Shown: one piece after another, positions 26,611 to 35,520 of the stretch
Layout of the letters: every line of letters starts with the position of its first letter
Position numbering within the stretch: the first letter of the stretch is position 1
Assembly (NCBI RefSeq): GCF_003050705.1
Contig: NZ_QAOG01000001.1
Span: 603,105 to 667,104 of the forward strand
From: Sphingomonas aurantiaca
GTDB taxonomy: Bacteria; Pseudomonadota; Alphaproteobacteria; Sphingomonadales; Sphingomonadaceae
Length of the DNA stretch: 64,000 nt
Direction: 5' to 3'
The notes under the pieces: generated by a model
What the model was told of the DNA's origin: nothing
The model's input: only the letters and a program-made list of their open reading frames with translations
Database searches by the model: none
Position numbers and translations under genes: made by a program

Positions 26611-26949
26611 GTGTCAGGCGACACGCTTTTCGGAGTTCATGGGGCAGCACTCGAGGTGCGCTCGCAGCGCATGGGTGTGCTGGCGTCGAACATCGCCAAC
26701 GCGTCGACGCCCGGCTTCAAGGCCCGCGACATCGATTTCCAGTCGGCGCTCGCATCGGTCGAGCATGACGGCGGCACCGGCGCCGCCACCAAATACCGCG
26801 TGCCGACTCAGACCTCGATGGATGGCAATACCGTCGAGCTGAGCCAGGAGCAGACTGCGTTTGCCGAGAACGCCGTCCAGTATCAGACGACCTTGTCGTT
26901 CCTGAACGGGCGGATCGGCCAGATCACGCGCGCGCTGAAGGGGGAATAA
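26611..26949 (+). CDS. flgB: flagellar proximal rod protein FlgB
   Basis: The start is GTG at 26611, preceded by AGGAG at 26598; upstream in-frame sequence lies before the promoter and is not translated. The 112-residue product has the rod signature LASNIANASTPGFKARDIDF and a coiled C-terminal helix (TTLSFLNGRIGQITRAL). FlgB sits at the base of the rod next to the MS-ring. First gene of the flgBCDEFGHIJKL run. Confidence 0.95.
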   Translation: MSGDTLFGVHGAALEVRSQRMGVLASNIANASTPGFKARDIDFQSALASVEHDGGTGAATKYRVPTQTSMDGNTVELSQEQTAFAENAVQYQTTLSFLNGRIGQITRALKGE

Positions 26950-26950
26950 G

Positions 26951-27361
26951 ATGTCCAATCAGCCCATGACGATCTTCCAGGTGGCAGGGCGCGCGATGTC
27001 CGCGCAGCTCGTCCGGATGAACACCACCGCGTCGAACCTTGCCAATGCCGGCGGGACCACCGGCTCGGCGGAGACCGCGTACAAGACGATGAAGCCGGTG
27101 TTCCGCACCAGCTTCGACGCGGCCAGCGGCATGTCGACGGTCGATGTCGAGCGGGTCGTCACCGCGGGCGATACGCCGACCAAGCGCTACGATCCCGACA
27201 ATCCGATGGCCGACAAGGATGGCAACATCTTCGAGGCGGCGGTCGATGAAACCCGCGAGATGGTCGACATGATGGAGACCGCGCGCAGCTACCAGAACAA
27301 CATCGAAGTGATGAACACCGCGAAGTCGCTCATCATCGATACCCTCAAGCTAGGCCGCTGA
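26951..27361 (+). CDS. flgC: flagellar proximal rod protein FlgC
   Basis: The 136-residue product has the rod N-terminal motif (MNTTASNLANAGGTTGSAET) and the C-terminal motif ARSYQNNIEVMNTAKSLIID. The region VTAGDTPTKRYDPDNPMADK is typical for FlgC. It starts 1 base after flgB. Confidence 0.96.
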   Translation: MSNQPMTIFQVAGRAMSAQLVRMNTTASNLANAGGTTGSAETAYKTMKPVFRTSFDAASGMSTVDVERVVTAGDTPTKRYDPDNPMADKDGNIFEAAVDETREMVDMMETARSYQNNIEVMNTAKSLIIDTLKLGR

Positions 27362-27363
27362 TC

Positions 27364-28047
27364 ATGGCAACCTCCTTCGATTCCACGCTGAACAGTCTCG
27401 GCATCAAGCGTACCACGACGTCGGCGGCTACCACGACCACCACGTCGAATTCGTCGTCGCTGAACCAGAATGATTTCCTGAAGCTGATGACTGCGCAGAT
27501 GCAGAACCAGGACCCGTTCAACCCGGTCGACAACACGCAGATGGTTGCGCAGATGGCGCAGTTCTCCAGCCTCGCCGGCATCTCCGAGATGAACACGACG
27601 ATGAAGGCGATATCCGACAAGCTGGGCGCGACCAGCGCGAGCGACGCGATGGCCTATGTCGGCAAGACCGTCCTGACCGAAGGATCGACCGCGTATGGCC
27701 GCAACACCGGCGGGATCGCGGGATCGGTCGAACTCGGCGACGCGGCGACCAGCGTCAACGTCACGATCAGCGATGCGAACGGCGTGGCGATCAAGACGAT
27801 GCAGCTCGGCGCACACGCCAAGGGGACCGTCGGTTACGATTGGGACGGCAAGGACAGCACCGGGGCCGACGCCGGCGCCGGCCCGTTCAAGGTCAGCATC
27901 GACGCGCAGAATGGCGGCGCTTCGGTCGCCGCCGCCAGCCTGGTCTGGGCGCCCGTCCAGTCGGTCTCGACCACCACCGGGTCCGCCATCCTCACCCTTC
28001 CCGGGATCGGCGAAGTGCCGGTCAGCGCAGTCCGCCAGATCGGCTGA
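27364..28047 (+). CDS. flgD: flagellar hook cap protein FlgD
   Basis: The 227-residue product shows the N-terminal conserved LNQNDFLKLMTAQMQNQDPF and DNTQMVAQMAQFSSL. A FLN-type/Tudor-like C-terminal part follows, with DWDGKDSTGADAGAGPFKVS. FlgD caps the growing hook and is shed after completion. It begins 2 bases after flgC. Confidence 0.96.
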   Translation: MATSFDSTLNSLGIKRTTTSAATTTTTSNSSSLNQNDFLKLMTAQMQNQDPFNPVDNTQMVAQMAQFSSLAGISEMNTTMKAISDKLGATSASDAMAYVGKTVLTEGSTAYGRNTGGIAGSVELGDAATSVNVTISDANGVAIKTMQLGAHAKGTVGYDWDGKDSTGADAGAGPFKVSIDAQNGGASVAAASLVWAPVQSVSTTTGSAILTLPGIGEVPVSAVRQIG

Positions 28048-28078
28048 TCGCACCCCTCGATTTCAAGGAGTTTAACCC

Positions 28079-29371
28079 ATGTCCTTCTACACTTCGCTTT
28101 CCGGTCTCCAGGCATCGCAGTCCGAAATGGCGACGATCTCGCACAATCTAGCGAACGTCTCGACCAACGGTTTCAAGAAGAGCCGCACCGATTTCGCCGA
28201 CGTGATCGCGTCGAGCGTCACGGTCGCCCCGTCGCAGCAGATCGGGTCGGGCGTCATGGTCAAGGGCAATCGCCAGCAGTTCGGCCAGGGCAACCTGCTC
28301 CAGTCGGCGAACGCGCTCGATCTAGCAGTGTCGGGTGACGGCTTCTTCGCGGTCAAGCCCGATCCCAGCTCGGCGACGGTCAACTACACGCGCAACGGCT
28401 CGTTCCTGGTCGACGCGAACAACAACGTGACCGATGCGAACGGCAACTTCCTCCAGGTCTATCCGGTCGACGGCTCGGGCAACCTCGTCCAGGCGAGCAT
28501 GGGCTCGCTGAAGAACCTCACGCTCCCCGCGACCAGCGGCACCGTCAAGGCGACACAGGACGTCACGCTCGGCGTCAACCTGAACGCGCAGACCGCGGTG
28601 CCGGCCAAGACGCCGTTCGATCGCTTCGACGTGTCGTCCTACAATCAGGCGACGACCACGTCCGTCTTCGATGCCGAGGGCAACCCGATGACGATGACGA
28701 GCTATTATGTGCGCGACACCGCGCCGACCCCGACCACCGCGGGCGCCGCCGCCGATCTGACCGCCACCTGGTCGGTCTACAGCTATGTCGGCGAGCAGAA
28801 GATGACCGTGGGTGCCGGTGCGGGTGGCAGCGACAATGTGAAGCTGCAGTTCGACAGCAAAGGTGCGCTGACCGGCCCGACGACCAAGACCACGTTCGAC
28901 TCGATCACCACGGCGGGCGGGTCCGCGCAGGCGATCAGCCTTGATCTGACCGCGAGCACGCAGACCTCCGCGCCGTTCAAGGTCGCCAAGCAGACGCAGG
29001 ACGGCCTTGCGGTCGGCCAGTTGCAGGGCGTGACCGTCGACGATGCGGGCGTCGTCAAGGCGAGCTTCTCGAACGGCGACGTCCGGGCGCTGGGCCAGGT
29101 GGCGCTCGTCAACTTCTCGAACCCGTCGGGTCTGCGCCAGATCGGCGACAGCGGCTGGGCGTCGACCGGCGTCTCGGGCGTCCCGGTCGCGGGATCCGCG
29201 GGGCAGAAGGGCCTCGGCAACCTCACATCGGGGATGATCGAGCGGTCCAACGTCGACATCACCGAGGAGCTGGTCAGCCTGATCGCGGCACAGCGCAACT
29301 TCCAGGCGAACTCGAAGGCGCTCGATACCGCGAGCCAGATTTCGCAGACCATCTTCAACATCCGCAGCTGA
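28079..29371 (+). CDS. flgE: flagellar hook protein FlgE
   Basis: The 430-residue protein begins SFYTSLSGLQASQSEMATIS with HNLANVSTNGFKKSRTDF, the usual axial protein opening. It has a FlgE D2-type insert (AEGNPMTMTSYYVRD) and ends with LVSLIAAQRNFQANSKALDT. It polymerises into the curved hook. AAGGAG precedes ATG. Confidence 0.96.
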   Translation: MSFYTSLSGLQASQSEMATISHNLANVSTNGFKKSRTDFADVIASSVTVAPSQQIGSGVMVKGNRQQFGQGNLLQSANALDLAVSGDGFFAVKPDPSSATVNYTRNGSFLVDANNNVTDANGNFLQVYPVDGSGNLVQASMGSLKNLTLPATSGTVKATQDVTLGVNLNAQTAVPAKTPFDRFDVSSYNQATTTSVFDAEGNPMTMTSYYVRDTAPTPTTAGAAADLTATWSVYSYVGEQKMTVGAGAGGSDNVKLQFDSKGALTGPTTKTTFDSITTAGGSAQAISLDLTASTQTSAPFKVAKQTQDGLAVGQLQGVTVDDAGVVKASFSNGDVRALGQVALVNFSNPSGLRQIGDSGWASTGVSGVPVAGSAGQKGLGNLTSGMIERSNVDITEELVSLIAAQRNFQANSKALDTASQISQTIFNIRS

Positions 29372-29397
29372 TCGACAGCAAGGCGGGGGGAACCTGA

Positions 29398-30150
29398 ATG
29401 GACAAGCTGGTCTACACCGCGGCGACGGGCCTGCGCGCGCACATGGCGGCGCAGGCGGCGATCGCCAACAACATGGCGAACGCGTCGACGACCGGGTTCC
29501 GCGCCGATCGCGTGGTGTTCGACCGGCTGAACCTGAAGGGCGACGGCGCCACGATCGAGGCGCGCGCGCCGACCGGCGAAGAGGTGACGGATGCCGATCG
29601 CGCACCCGGCGCGATCCAGCTGACCGGGCGTCCGCTCGACGTCGCGATCACCGGCACGACCGCGTGGCTCGCGGTGCAGGCGTCGGACGGGTCGGAGGCC
29701 TATACCCGCCGCGGCGACCTGGAGGTCGCACCGTCGGGCGTGCTCCAGACCGGCGACGGGCATCCGGTGATCGGCTCGGGGGGGCCGATCACCTTGCCGC
29801 CCTACCAGTCGCTGACGATCGCCGGCGACGGGACGATCTCGATCATCCCGCAGGGCGGCGACGCGCAGAACCCGCAGGTGATCGACAAGCTGAAGCTGGC
29901 CGACACCAAGGGATCGGACACGGTCAAGGGGCTCGACAACCTGCTCCGCGTCCGCGGTGGGGGGACTCTGCCCGAGGATCTCGACGCCAAGGTGCAGGGC
30001 GGCGCGATCGAGGGATCGAACGTCAACATGACCCAGGCGCTGGTCGACATGATCGAGAACCAGCGCAGCTACGAAGTCCAGGCGAACATGATGAAATCCG
30101 CCAAGGACATGGATGAAAGCGGTGCATCGCTGATGCGCCTGCCGAGCTAG
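29398..30150 (+). CDS. flgF: flagellar proximal rod protein FlgF
   Basis: The 250-residue product opens MDKLVYTAATGLRAHMAAQA and has NNMANASTTGFRADRVVFDR, FlgF/FlgG-type AWLAVQASDGSEAYTRRGDL and a C-terminal ALVDMIENQRSYEVQANMMK. It forms part of the proximal rod. GGGGGG precedes its ATG at short distance. Confidence 0.95.
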   Translation: MDKLVYTAATGLRAHMAAQAAIANNMANASTTGFRADRVVFDRLNLKGDGATIEARAPTGEEVTDADRAPGAIQLTGRPLDVAITGTTAWLAVQASDGSEAYTRRGDLEVAPSGVLQTGDGHPVIGSGGPITLPPYQSLTIAGDGTISIIPQGGDAQNPQVIDKLKLADTKGSDTVKGLDNLLRVRGGGTLPEDLDAKVQGGAIEGSNVNMTQALVDMIENQRSYEVQANMMKSAKDMDESGASLMRLPS

Positions 30151-30163
30151 AAGGAACGGAACG

Positions 30164-30952
30164 ATGTCATCCGCCGCCATGCATATCGCGCGCACCGGGC
30201 TCGACGCCCAGGACATGCGCATGCGAGTCATCTCGAACAACCTCGCCAACGTGAACACCACGGGCTTCAAGAAGGACCGTGCGGCGTTCGAGACGCTGGC
30301 CTACCAGACCGTCACGACGCCGGGCGCGCAGAGCACGTCCGAGACCAAATACGCGACCGGGCTCAACCTCGGCACCGGCGTGAAGATCCAGGGCACCGCG
30401 CGGATCGATACGCAGGGCGCGATGCAGACGACGGGCAACAGCCTCGATCTCGCGCTCGACGGCGACGGCTATTTCCAGGTGCAGATGCCCGGCGGCACGC
30501 TCGGCTATACGCGTGCGGGTAATTTCTCGCGCTCGGCCGAAGGCCTGTTGGTCACCAGCGAAGGCTATCAAGTACAGCCCGGCATCACCGTGCCCGAGGG
30601 CACGACCGCGATCACGATCGGCTCCGACGGTACCGTGTCCGCGACTATCCCCGGCCAGACCGAGGCGTCGCAGATCGGCCAGATCCAGGTCGCGAACTTC
30701 CCTAACGGCGCAGGGCTCCAGGCGACCGGCGACAATTACCTCGTCGAGACCGCGGCGAGCGGCGCGGCTAATGTCGGCGTCGCAGGCCAGGACGGCCGCG
30801 GCAACATCAAGCAGGGCATGCTCGAGGCGTCGAACGTCAACGTCGTCGAGGAACTCGTCGACATGATCGAGACGCAGCGCGCCTATGAGGTCAATTCGAA
30901 GATGATCTCGGCGACTGACGACATGCTCAAATACATCAACCAGAACGTCTGA
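30164..30952 (+). CDS. flgG: flagellar distal rod protein FlgG
   Basis: The 262-residue product is the standard FlgG length. It shows MRVISNNLANVNTTGFKKDR, LDLALDGDGYFQVQMPGGTL and ELVDMIETQRAYEVNSKMIS near the C-terminus. It builds the distal rod through the P- and L-rings. AAGGAA precedes ATG. Confidence 0.97.
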   Translation: MSSAAMHIARTGLDAQDMRMRVISNNLANVNTTGFKKDRAAFETLAYQTVTTPGAQSTSETKYATGLNLGTGVKIQGTARIDTQGAMQTTGNSLDLALDGDGYFQVQMPGGTLGYTRAGNFSRSAEGLLVTSEGYQVQPGITVPEGTTAITIGSDGTVSATIPGQTEASQIGQIQVANFPNGAGLQATGDNYLVETAASGAANVGVAGQDGRGNIKQGMLEASNVNVVEELVDMIETQRAYEVNSKMISATDDMLKYINQNV

Positions 30953-30960
30953 TCTGCACC

Positions 30961-31707
30961 ATGGCATCTGAGGCATCCACTTCCTTGCGCGTCGGCCTGT
31001 CGCGGATCGGCGATCACTGGATCGAGATCGCGCTGGCCACCGTCGCCGGTGCGCTCGTCGCCGCCGGGCTCACCCCGTCGCCGGCCGACGCGAGCATCTT
31101 CGGCAAGAAGACACCGGCCGAGGATTTCTCGGTGGCGCGGCCCTTGCCGATCCAGCCGGTGCCAGTCGTCGCAACGGGCTCGATCTTCCAGGCGCAGGAC
31201 GGCTATGCAGCGCTCTATGAAGGCTGGCGCGCGCGCAAAGTCGGCGATCCGCTGACGATCGTGCTGGTCGAGCGGACCGCCGCGTCGAAATCGTCGGGCT
31301 CGAAGCTCGACAGCAATGGCTCGGGCAGCATCACGCCGCCGACCACCGGCGCGCTCAACCTGTTCAGCAAGACCGACGCGACGCTCAGCGGCGGCCGCAC
31401 CTTCAACGGTACCGGCGCCGCCGACCAGGCGAACTCGCTGTCGGGCGAAGTCAGCGTGACGGTCGCCGCGGTCTATCCCAACGGCACGATGCTCGTGCAG
31501 GGGCAGAAGCGCGTGACGCTCAACCGGGGCGACGAGTTCCTGAAGATCAAGGGGCTGGTCCGCACTGCCGATGTCGACCGCGACAACCGCGTGCTGTCGA
31601 CCCGCGTCGCCGATGCGCAGATCTCGTACACCGGCAAGGGCGACGTCGCCCGCGCCGGCCGCCAGGGGTGGCTCAGCCGCTTCTTCTCCGTCGTCAGCCC
31701 GTTCTAA
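30961..31707 (+). CDS. flgH: flagellar L-ring protein FlgH, without a lipobox cysteine
   Basis: The 248-residue product carries the FlgH domain (GSIFQAQDGYAALYEGWRAR, IVLVERTAASKSSGSKLDSN, VYPNGTMLVQGQKRVTLNRG). FlgH usually is a lipoprotein whose acylated Cys holds the L-ring in the outer membrane. Here the N-terminus has a hydrophobic segment (IALATVAGALVAAGL) and a possible signal peptidase I site near ADASIFG, but no cysteine in the whole protein. The anchoring must therefore differ. It lies 8 bases after flgG and 10 before flgI. Confidence 0.93.
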   Translation: MASEASTSLRVGLSRIGDHWIEIALATVAGALVAAGLTPSPADASIFGKKTPAEDFSVARPLPIQPVPVVATGSIFQAQDGYAALYEGWRARKVGDPLTIVLVERTAASKSSGSKLDSNGSGSITPPTTGALNLFSKTDATLSGGRTFNGTGAADQANSLSGEVSVTVAAVYPNGTMLVQGQKRVTLNRGDEFLKIKGLVRTADVDRDNRVLSTRVADAQISYTGKGDVARAGRQGWLSRFFSVVSPF

Positions 31708-31717
31708 GGCCGTGACC

Positions 31718-32809
31718 ATGCGCTTCCTGCTCGCCCTTCTCGCATCGCTGCTGATCGCCGCGCCGGCGTCTGCCGACCGGATCAAGGATCTGGGCGGGTT
31801 CCAGGGGATCCGGTCAAACCAGCTGACCGGCTACGGCATCGTCGTCGGCCTGCCCGGCACCGGTGACGACAATCTCGAATATACCGTCCAGTCGCTCAAA
31901 GCGGTCGCGTCGCGCTTCGGCCTGCAGCTGCCCGCGGCCGCGAACCCCGGCATGAAGAACGCGGCGGTCGTGATGATCACCGCCGAACTGCCGCCCTTCG
32001 CCAAGCCCGGCCAGCGGCTCGACATCACCGTCGCGTCGATGGGCAAGGCCAAGTCGCTGCGCGGCGGCAGCCTGATCATGACTCCGCTGCTGGGGGCCGA
32101 CAACCAGATCTACGCGATGGCGCAGGGCAACCTCGCGGTCGGCGGGCTGGGTGCCGAAGGCGCGGACGGCTCCAAGATCGTCGTCAACGTCCCCTCGACC
32201 GGCCGCATCCCCGAAGGCGCCACCGTCGAGCGCGCGGTCGCCACCGGGTTCGACAGCGCCCCGACGCTCACCTTCAACCTCGCGCGCGCCGACTTCACGA
32301 CCGCGCAGAACGTCGCGGGTGCGATCAATTCGAAGCTTGGTTTCGGCAGCGCGCAGGCGATCGACGCAGTCTCCGTCGCGGTGCGCGCACCGATCGGTGC
32401 CGACGTCCGCGCGACGCTGATGTCGACGATCGAGAATCTCGACGTCGTCTCCGCCGAGCCCTCCGCCAAGGTCATCGTCAACGCGCGCACCGGCACGGTC
32501 GTCATCAACTCGGCGGTCCGCGTCGGCCCCGCGGCGATCACGCACGGCAAGATGACGGTGCGGATCGACGAGAAGCCGCAGGTCAGCCAGCCGGCTCCGT
32601 TCAGCGGCGGCCAGACCGTCGTCACGCCCAACAGCGCGGTCGCGGTCGAGGAGGAGCGTCGCCCGATGTTCCTGCTCGCGCCCGGCCCCAAGCTCGCCGA
32701 CATCGTCAAGGCGGTCAACGCGATCGGCGCCTCGCCCGCCGACCTGGTCGCGATCCTCGAGGCGCTGAAGGAAGCCGGCGCGCTCAAGGCCGAGTTGATC
32801 GTCCTGTGA
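31718..32809 (+). CDS. flgI: flagellar P-ring protein FlgI
   Basis: The 363-residue product has a cleavable signal peptide (MRFLLALLASLLIAAPASA) and then DRIKDLGGFQGIRSNQLTGY and GIVVGLPGTGDD, the FlgI signature. It is assembled in the periplasm with help of FlgA. I chose ATG 31718; a GTG two codons earlier is in frame. The stop overlaps the GTG of flgJ. Confidence 0.97.
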   Translation: MRFLLALLASLLIAAPASADRIKDLGGFQGIRSNQLTGYGIVVGLPGTGDDNLEYTVQSLKAVASRFGLQLPAAANPGMKNAAVVMITAELPPFAKPGQRLDITVASMGKAKSLRGGSLIMTPLLGADNQIYAMAQGNLAVGGLGAEGADGSKIVVNVPSTGRIPEGATVERAVATGFDSAPTLTFNLARADFTTAQNVAGAINSKLGFGSAQAIDAVSVAVRAPIGADVRATLMSTIENLDVVSAEPSAKVIVNARTGTVVINSAVRVGPAAITHGKMTVRIDEKPQVSQPAPFSGGQTVVTPNSAVAVEEERRPMFLLAPGPKLADIVKAVNAIGASPADLVAILEALKEAGALKAELIVL

Positions 32810-33129
32810 GCTCGATCTCGGCACCCGCAGCCACGACGGGAATCTCGACCGATACGAGCCGCCTCAAGTCGAAGGACAATCTCGACAAAGCGGGCAAGCA
32901 GTTCGAGGCGGTCTTCACCGGCATGATGCTGAAAAGCATGCGCCAGGCCAAACTCGCCGACCCGCTGTTCGATTCGAAGGCGATCGACACCTTCACCGAT
33001 ATGCAGGACGGGCTGGTCGCTAAGGCGATGGCCGAGCACACGCCGCTCGGCATCGGCAAGGCGATGACCGATTTTCTCAGCAAATCTCAATCGGATATTA
33101 ACCCGGCGGCGACAGACCCGTCGCCATGA
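32806..33129 (+). CDS. flgJ: FlgJ, rod-capping domain only
   Basis: The 107-residue product starts with GTG overlapping the flgI stop. It contains only the rod-binding part (KQFEAVFTGMMLKSMRQAKL, FTDMQDGLVAKAMAEHTPLG). The C-terminal muramidase of enteric FlgJ is absent, as in many alphaproteobacteria. The murein cut is probably supplied by the SltF-like enzyme at 22752-23597. The end overlaps flgK by 4 bases (ATGA). Confidence 0.93.
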   Translation: MSSISAPAATTGISTDTSRLKSKDNLDKAGKQFEAVFTGMMLKSMRQAKLADPLFDSKAIDTFTDMQDGLVAKAMAEHTPLGIGKAMTDFLSKSQSDINPAATDPSP

Positions 33130-34472
33130 GCGATCTCCTCTCGATCGGCGCGTCGGGCGTCCGCGCGTACCAGACCGCGTTGTCCACGGTGTCGGAGAAC
33201 ATCGCGAACACCGGTACCGCGGGCTATACCCGGCGGACGACCACGCTTGGCGAGGTCGGTTCGATCAGTGGCGGGGTCAGCGCGCGCGCCGTATCGACCG
33301 GCAGCGGCGTCGCGGTCAGTGGGATTGCACGGAGCGCCGACGCCTATCGCGCGCAGGCGGTGCGCAGCGCCGGCACCGATCTGGCAAAGACCGAGACCAG
33401 CGTGACCTGGATGAGCCGGATCGAATCATCGCTCGGCGACAACAAGCTGGGCGATCGGCTGACCAGTTTCTTCGGCGCGGCGCAGGCGCTGTCCGCCGAC
33501 CCGACCTCCGTCCCGGCGCGCGCCGCCATGCTCGAAACCGCGAGCACCGCCGCGGCGGCTTTCACCGCGACGGGCAAGGCGCTCGATGCCGCCGCAAGCG
33601 AGCTTGATGCGTCGGCGTCGCAAGGTGCCCAGTCGCTCAACGCGCTCGGCACCACGCTTGCCAAGATCAACGACGGCCTCGCGCGCGCGCAGCCGGGTTC
33701 GTCGAGCGCGGCGCAGCTGGCAGACCAGCGCGACCAGGTGCTCGAACAGATGAGCACGCTCACCGACGTCAATACCGCGTTCGATGATCTCGGGCGCGCG
33801 ACCGTGCGTCTTGGTGGCGCGTCGGGGGCGGTGTTCGTCGTCGGCACGGACAGCGGGCAGGTCTCGTTCGCGCGCAACGACGACGGCGCGGTGCAGTTTG
33901 CGGTGACGCGCGGCGGCGAGGCATCAGTGCTCTCGCCATCGGGTGGCACGCTCGCGGGGTTCGCCGACGGTGCGCAGCGCATCGCGTCGGCGCGCGCAGG
34001 GCTGAACACGATCGCCAGCGATTTCACCGCGCAGGTCAACGCGGTACAGATGCAGGGGCGGGATCTCGACGGCAAGGCCGGGACCGCGCTGTTCGCGACC
34101 GGGGAAACGGCGACCGACATCTCGGTCGCGCTGACCGATCCGCGCGGCATCGCCGCGGCGGGCGCGACGGGCGGGGTCCGCGATTCGTCGAACCTGTCGG
34201 CGTTGCAGGCCGTCCGCGGCAGTGGCGCGTTCGAGACTCGCACGACCAATCTGATCGCCGGGAACGCCGCCGCACTGGAGCAGCGCAAAACCGTCGCCGA
34301 TGCGCAGAGCGCGATCCGCGACGGTGCTGTCAGTGCGCTGGCGGCCGCGTCGGGTGTCGATCTCGATAGCGAAGCGGTCGATCTGCTGCGGTTCCAGCAG
34401 GCCTATCAGGCGTCGAGCCGGGTCATCCAGACCGCACGCGATACGCTCCAGACCATCCTCGATCTACGGTAA
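33126..34472 (+). CDS. flgK: hook-filament junction protein FlgK
   Basis: The 448-residue product has the axial N-terminus SVSENIANTGTAGYTRRTTT (as TVSENIANTGTAGYTRRTT) and the C-terminal LLRFQQAYQASSRVIQTARD. It is somewhat shorter than enteric FlgK (about 550) because the central variable domain is reduced. It links hook to filament as HAP1. Confidence 0.95.
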   Translation: MSDLLSIGASGVRAYQTALSTVSENIANTGTAGYTRRTTTLGEVGSISGGVSARAVSTGSGVAVSGIARSADAYRAQAVRSAGTDLAKTETSVTWMSRIESSLGDNKLGDRLTSFFGAAQALSADPTSVPARAAMLETASTAAAAFTATGKALDAAASELDASASQGAQSLNALGTTLAKINDGLARAQPGSSSAAQLADQRDQVLEQMSTLTDVNTAFDDLGRATVRLGGASGAVFVVGTDSGQVSFARNDDGAVQFAVTRGGEASVLSPSGGTLAGFADGAQRIASARAGLNTIASDFTAQVNAVQMQGRDLDGKAGTALFATGETATDISVALTDPRGIAAAGATGGVRDSSNLSALQAVRGSGAFETRTTNLIAGNAAALEQRKTVADAQSAIRDGAVSALAAASGVDLDSEAVDLLRFQQAYQASSRVIQTARDTLQTILDLR

Positions 34473-34477
34473 CGCCC

Positions 34478-35398
34478 ATGCAGATCGCCACCAGCCTCTT
34501 CTATGATCGCAGCGCGAGCAAGCTGGCCTCGCTCGGCAGCAAGGCCGAACTGCTCCAGACGCAGATCTCGAGCACCAAGCGGTTTACCGCGCCGTCGGAC
34601 GACAGTGTGGCGTATCAGCGGTTGCAGGGGCTCGCGCGCGATACCGCGAACGACAAGACGTACACCGCCAATCTCGGCACCGCGGAATCGGTGTTGCAGC
34701 AGGGCGATACCAGCCTCACCGCGATGACCGATCAGCTGCAGACCGTGACGACGCTGGTGACGCAGGCCAAGAGCGGCACGCTCAACGCGGCTGACCGCAA
34801 GGCGATCGGCGAACAGATTGCGGGGATCGTCTCGTCGTTGACGGCGATCGCCAATGCCAAGGACGCGCGCGGACAGGCGTTGTTCGGTGGCGGCGACGGC
34901 GCCGCCGCGGTCGCGACCGACGGCAGCTTCGCGCTGGCCGCCAAGCCGGTCTCGGGAATCCCGATCGGCGATGGCCAGAGCGTCCAGGCGAACGAGACCG
35001 CGGCGCGGATCCTGACGGTCGGCGGCAAGACCAAGGCGGATGGCAGCATCGAGGGAGGCACCAACACGCTCGCGATGCTGTCGTCGATCGCGACCGCGTT
35101 GCAGTCGGACGATTTCAAGCCGGGGTCGCTCGATACGTCGCTCGCCGACGTGAAGGCGGCATCGGACCAGGTGACGAACGTCCAGGCGTCGCTCGGTGCG
35201 CGCGCGGCGCGAGTCGATCTCGAGACGTCGCGGCTTAAGGATGTCGGCATCGACCGCGAGGCGACCCGGTCGGGGCTCGAGGATACCGATATCACGAACA
35301 CGGTGATCGAGTTGCAGAAGACGATGACGATCCTGTCCGCCACGCAGGCGAGCTTTACGAAGCTGTCTGCCCTGTCGCTGTTCGATTACCTGCGCTGA
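34478..35398 (+). CDS. flgL: hook-filament junction protein FlgL
   Basis: The 306-residue product is a flagellin-like protein with the conserved N-terminal helices (LLQTQISSTKRFTAPSDDSV) and C-terminal helices (ELQKTMTILSATQASFTKLS). FlgL is the second junction protein. It begins 5 bases after flgK and ends the axial gene run; a weak terminator overlaps its end. Confidence 0.94.
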   Translation: MQIATSLFYDRSASKLASLGSKAELLQTQISSTKRFTAPSDDSVAYQRLQGLARDTANDKTYTANLGTAESVLQQGDTSLTAMTDQLQTVTTLVTQAKSGTLNAADRKAIGEQIAGIVSSLTAIANAKDARGQALFGGGDGAAAVATDGSFALAAKPVSGIPIGDGQSVQANETAARILTVGGKTKADGSIEGGTNTLAMLSSIATALQSDDFKPGSLDTSLADVKAASDQVTNVQASLGARAARVDLETSRLKDVGIDREATRSGLEDTDITNTVIELQKTMTILSATQASFTKLSALSLFDYLR

Positions 35399-35422
35399 GG
35401 CCCTGATCCGCAGAGTTTTTTT
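35390..35422 (+). terminator. probable terminator after flgL
   Basis: CTGCG (35390-35394) and CGCAG (35409-35413) can pair around a 14-base loop and are followed after two bases by seven T. The stem is short, so some read-through into motA is likely. Confidence 0.45.
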
Positions 35423-35520
35423 GCCGCGCGCCTCGCCGCGGTAACGGGTTGGCTACGAAATCCGGTTAATTCTCTGGCTACACACCTACCGTCGTCGGCC
35501 CAGAGGGATTTTCCAGCACC

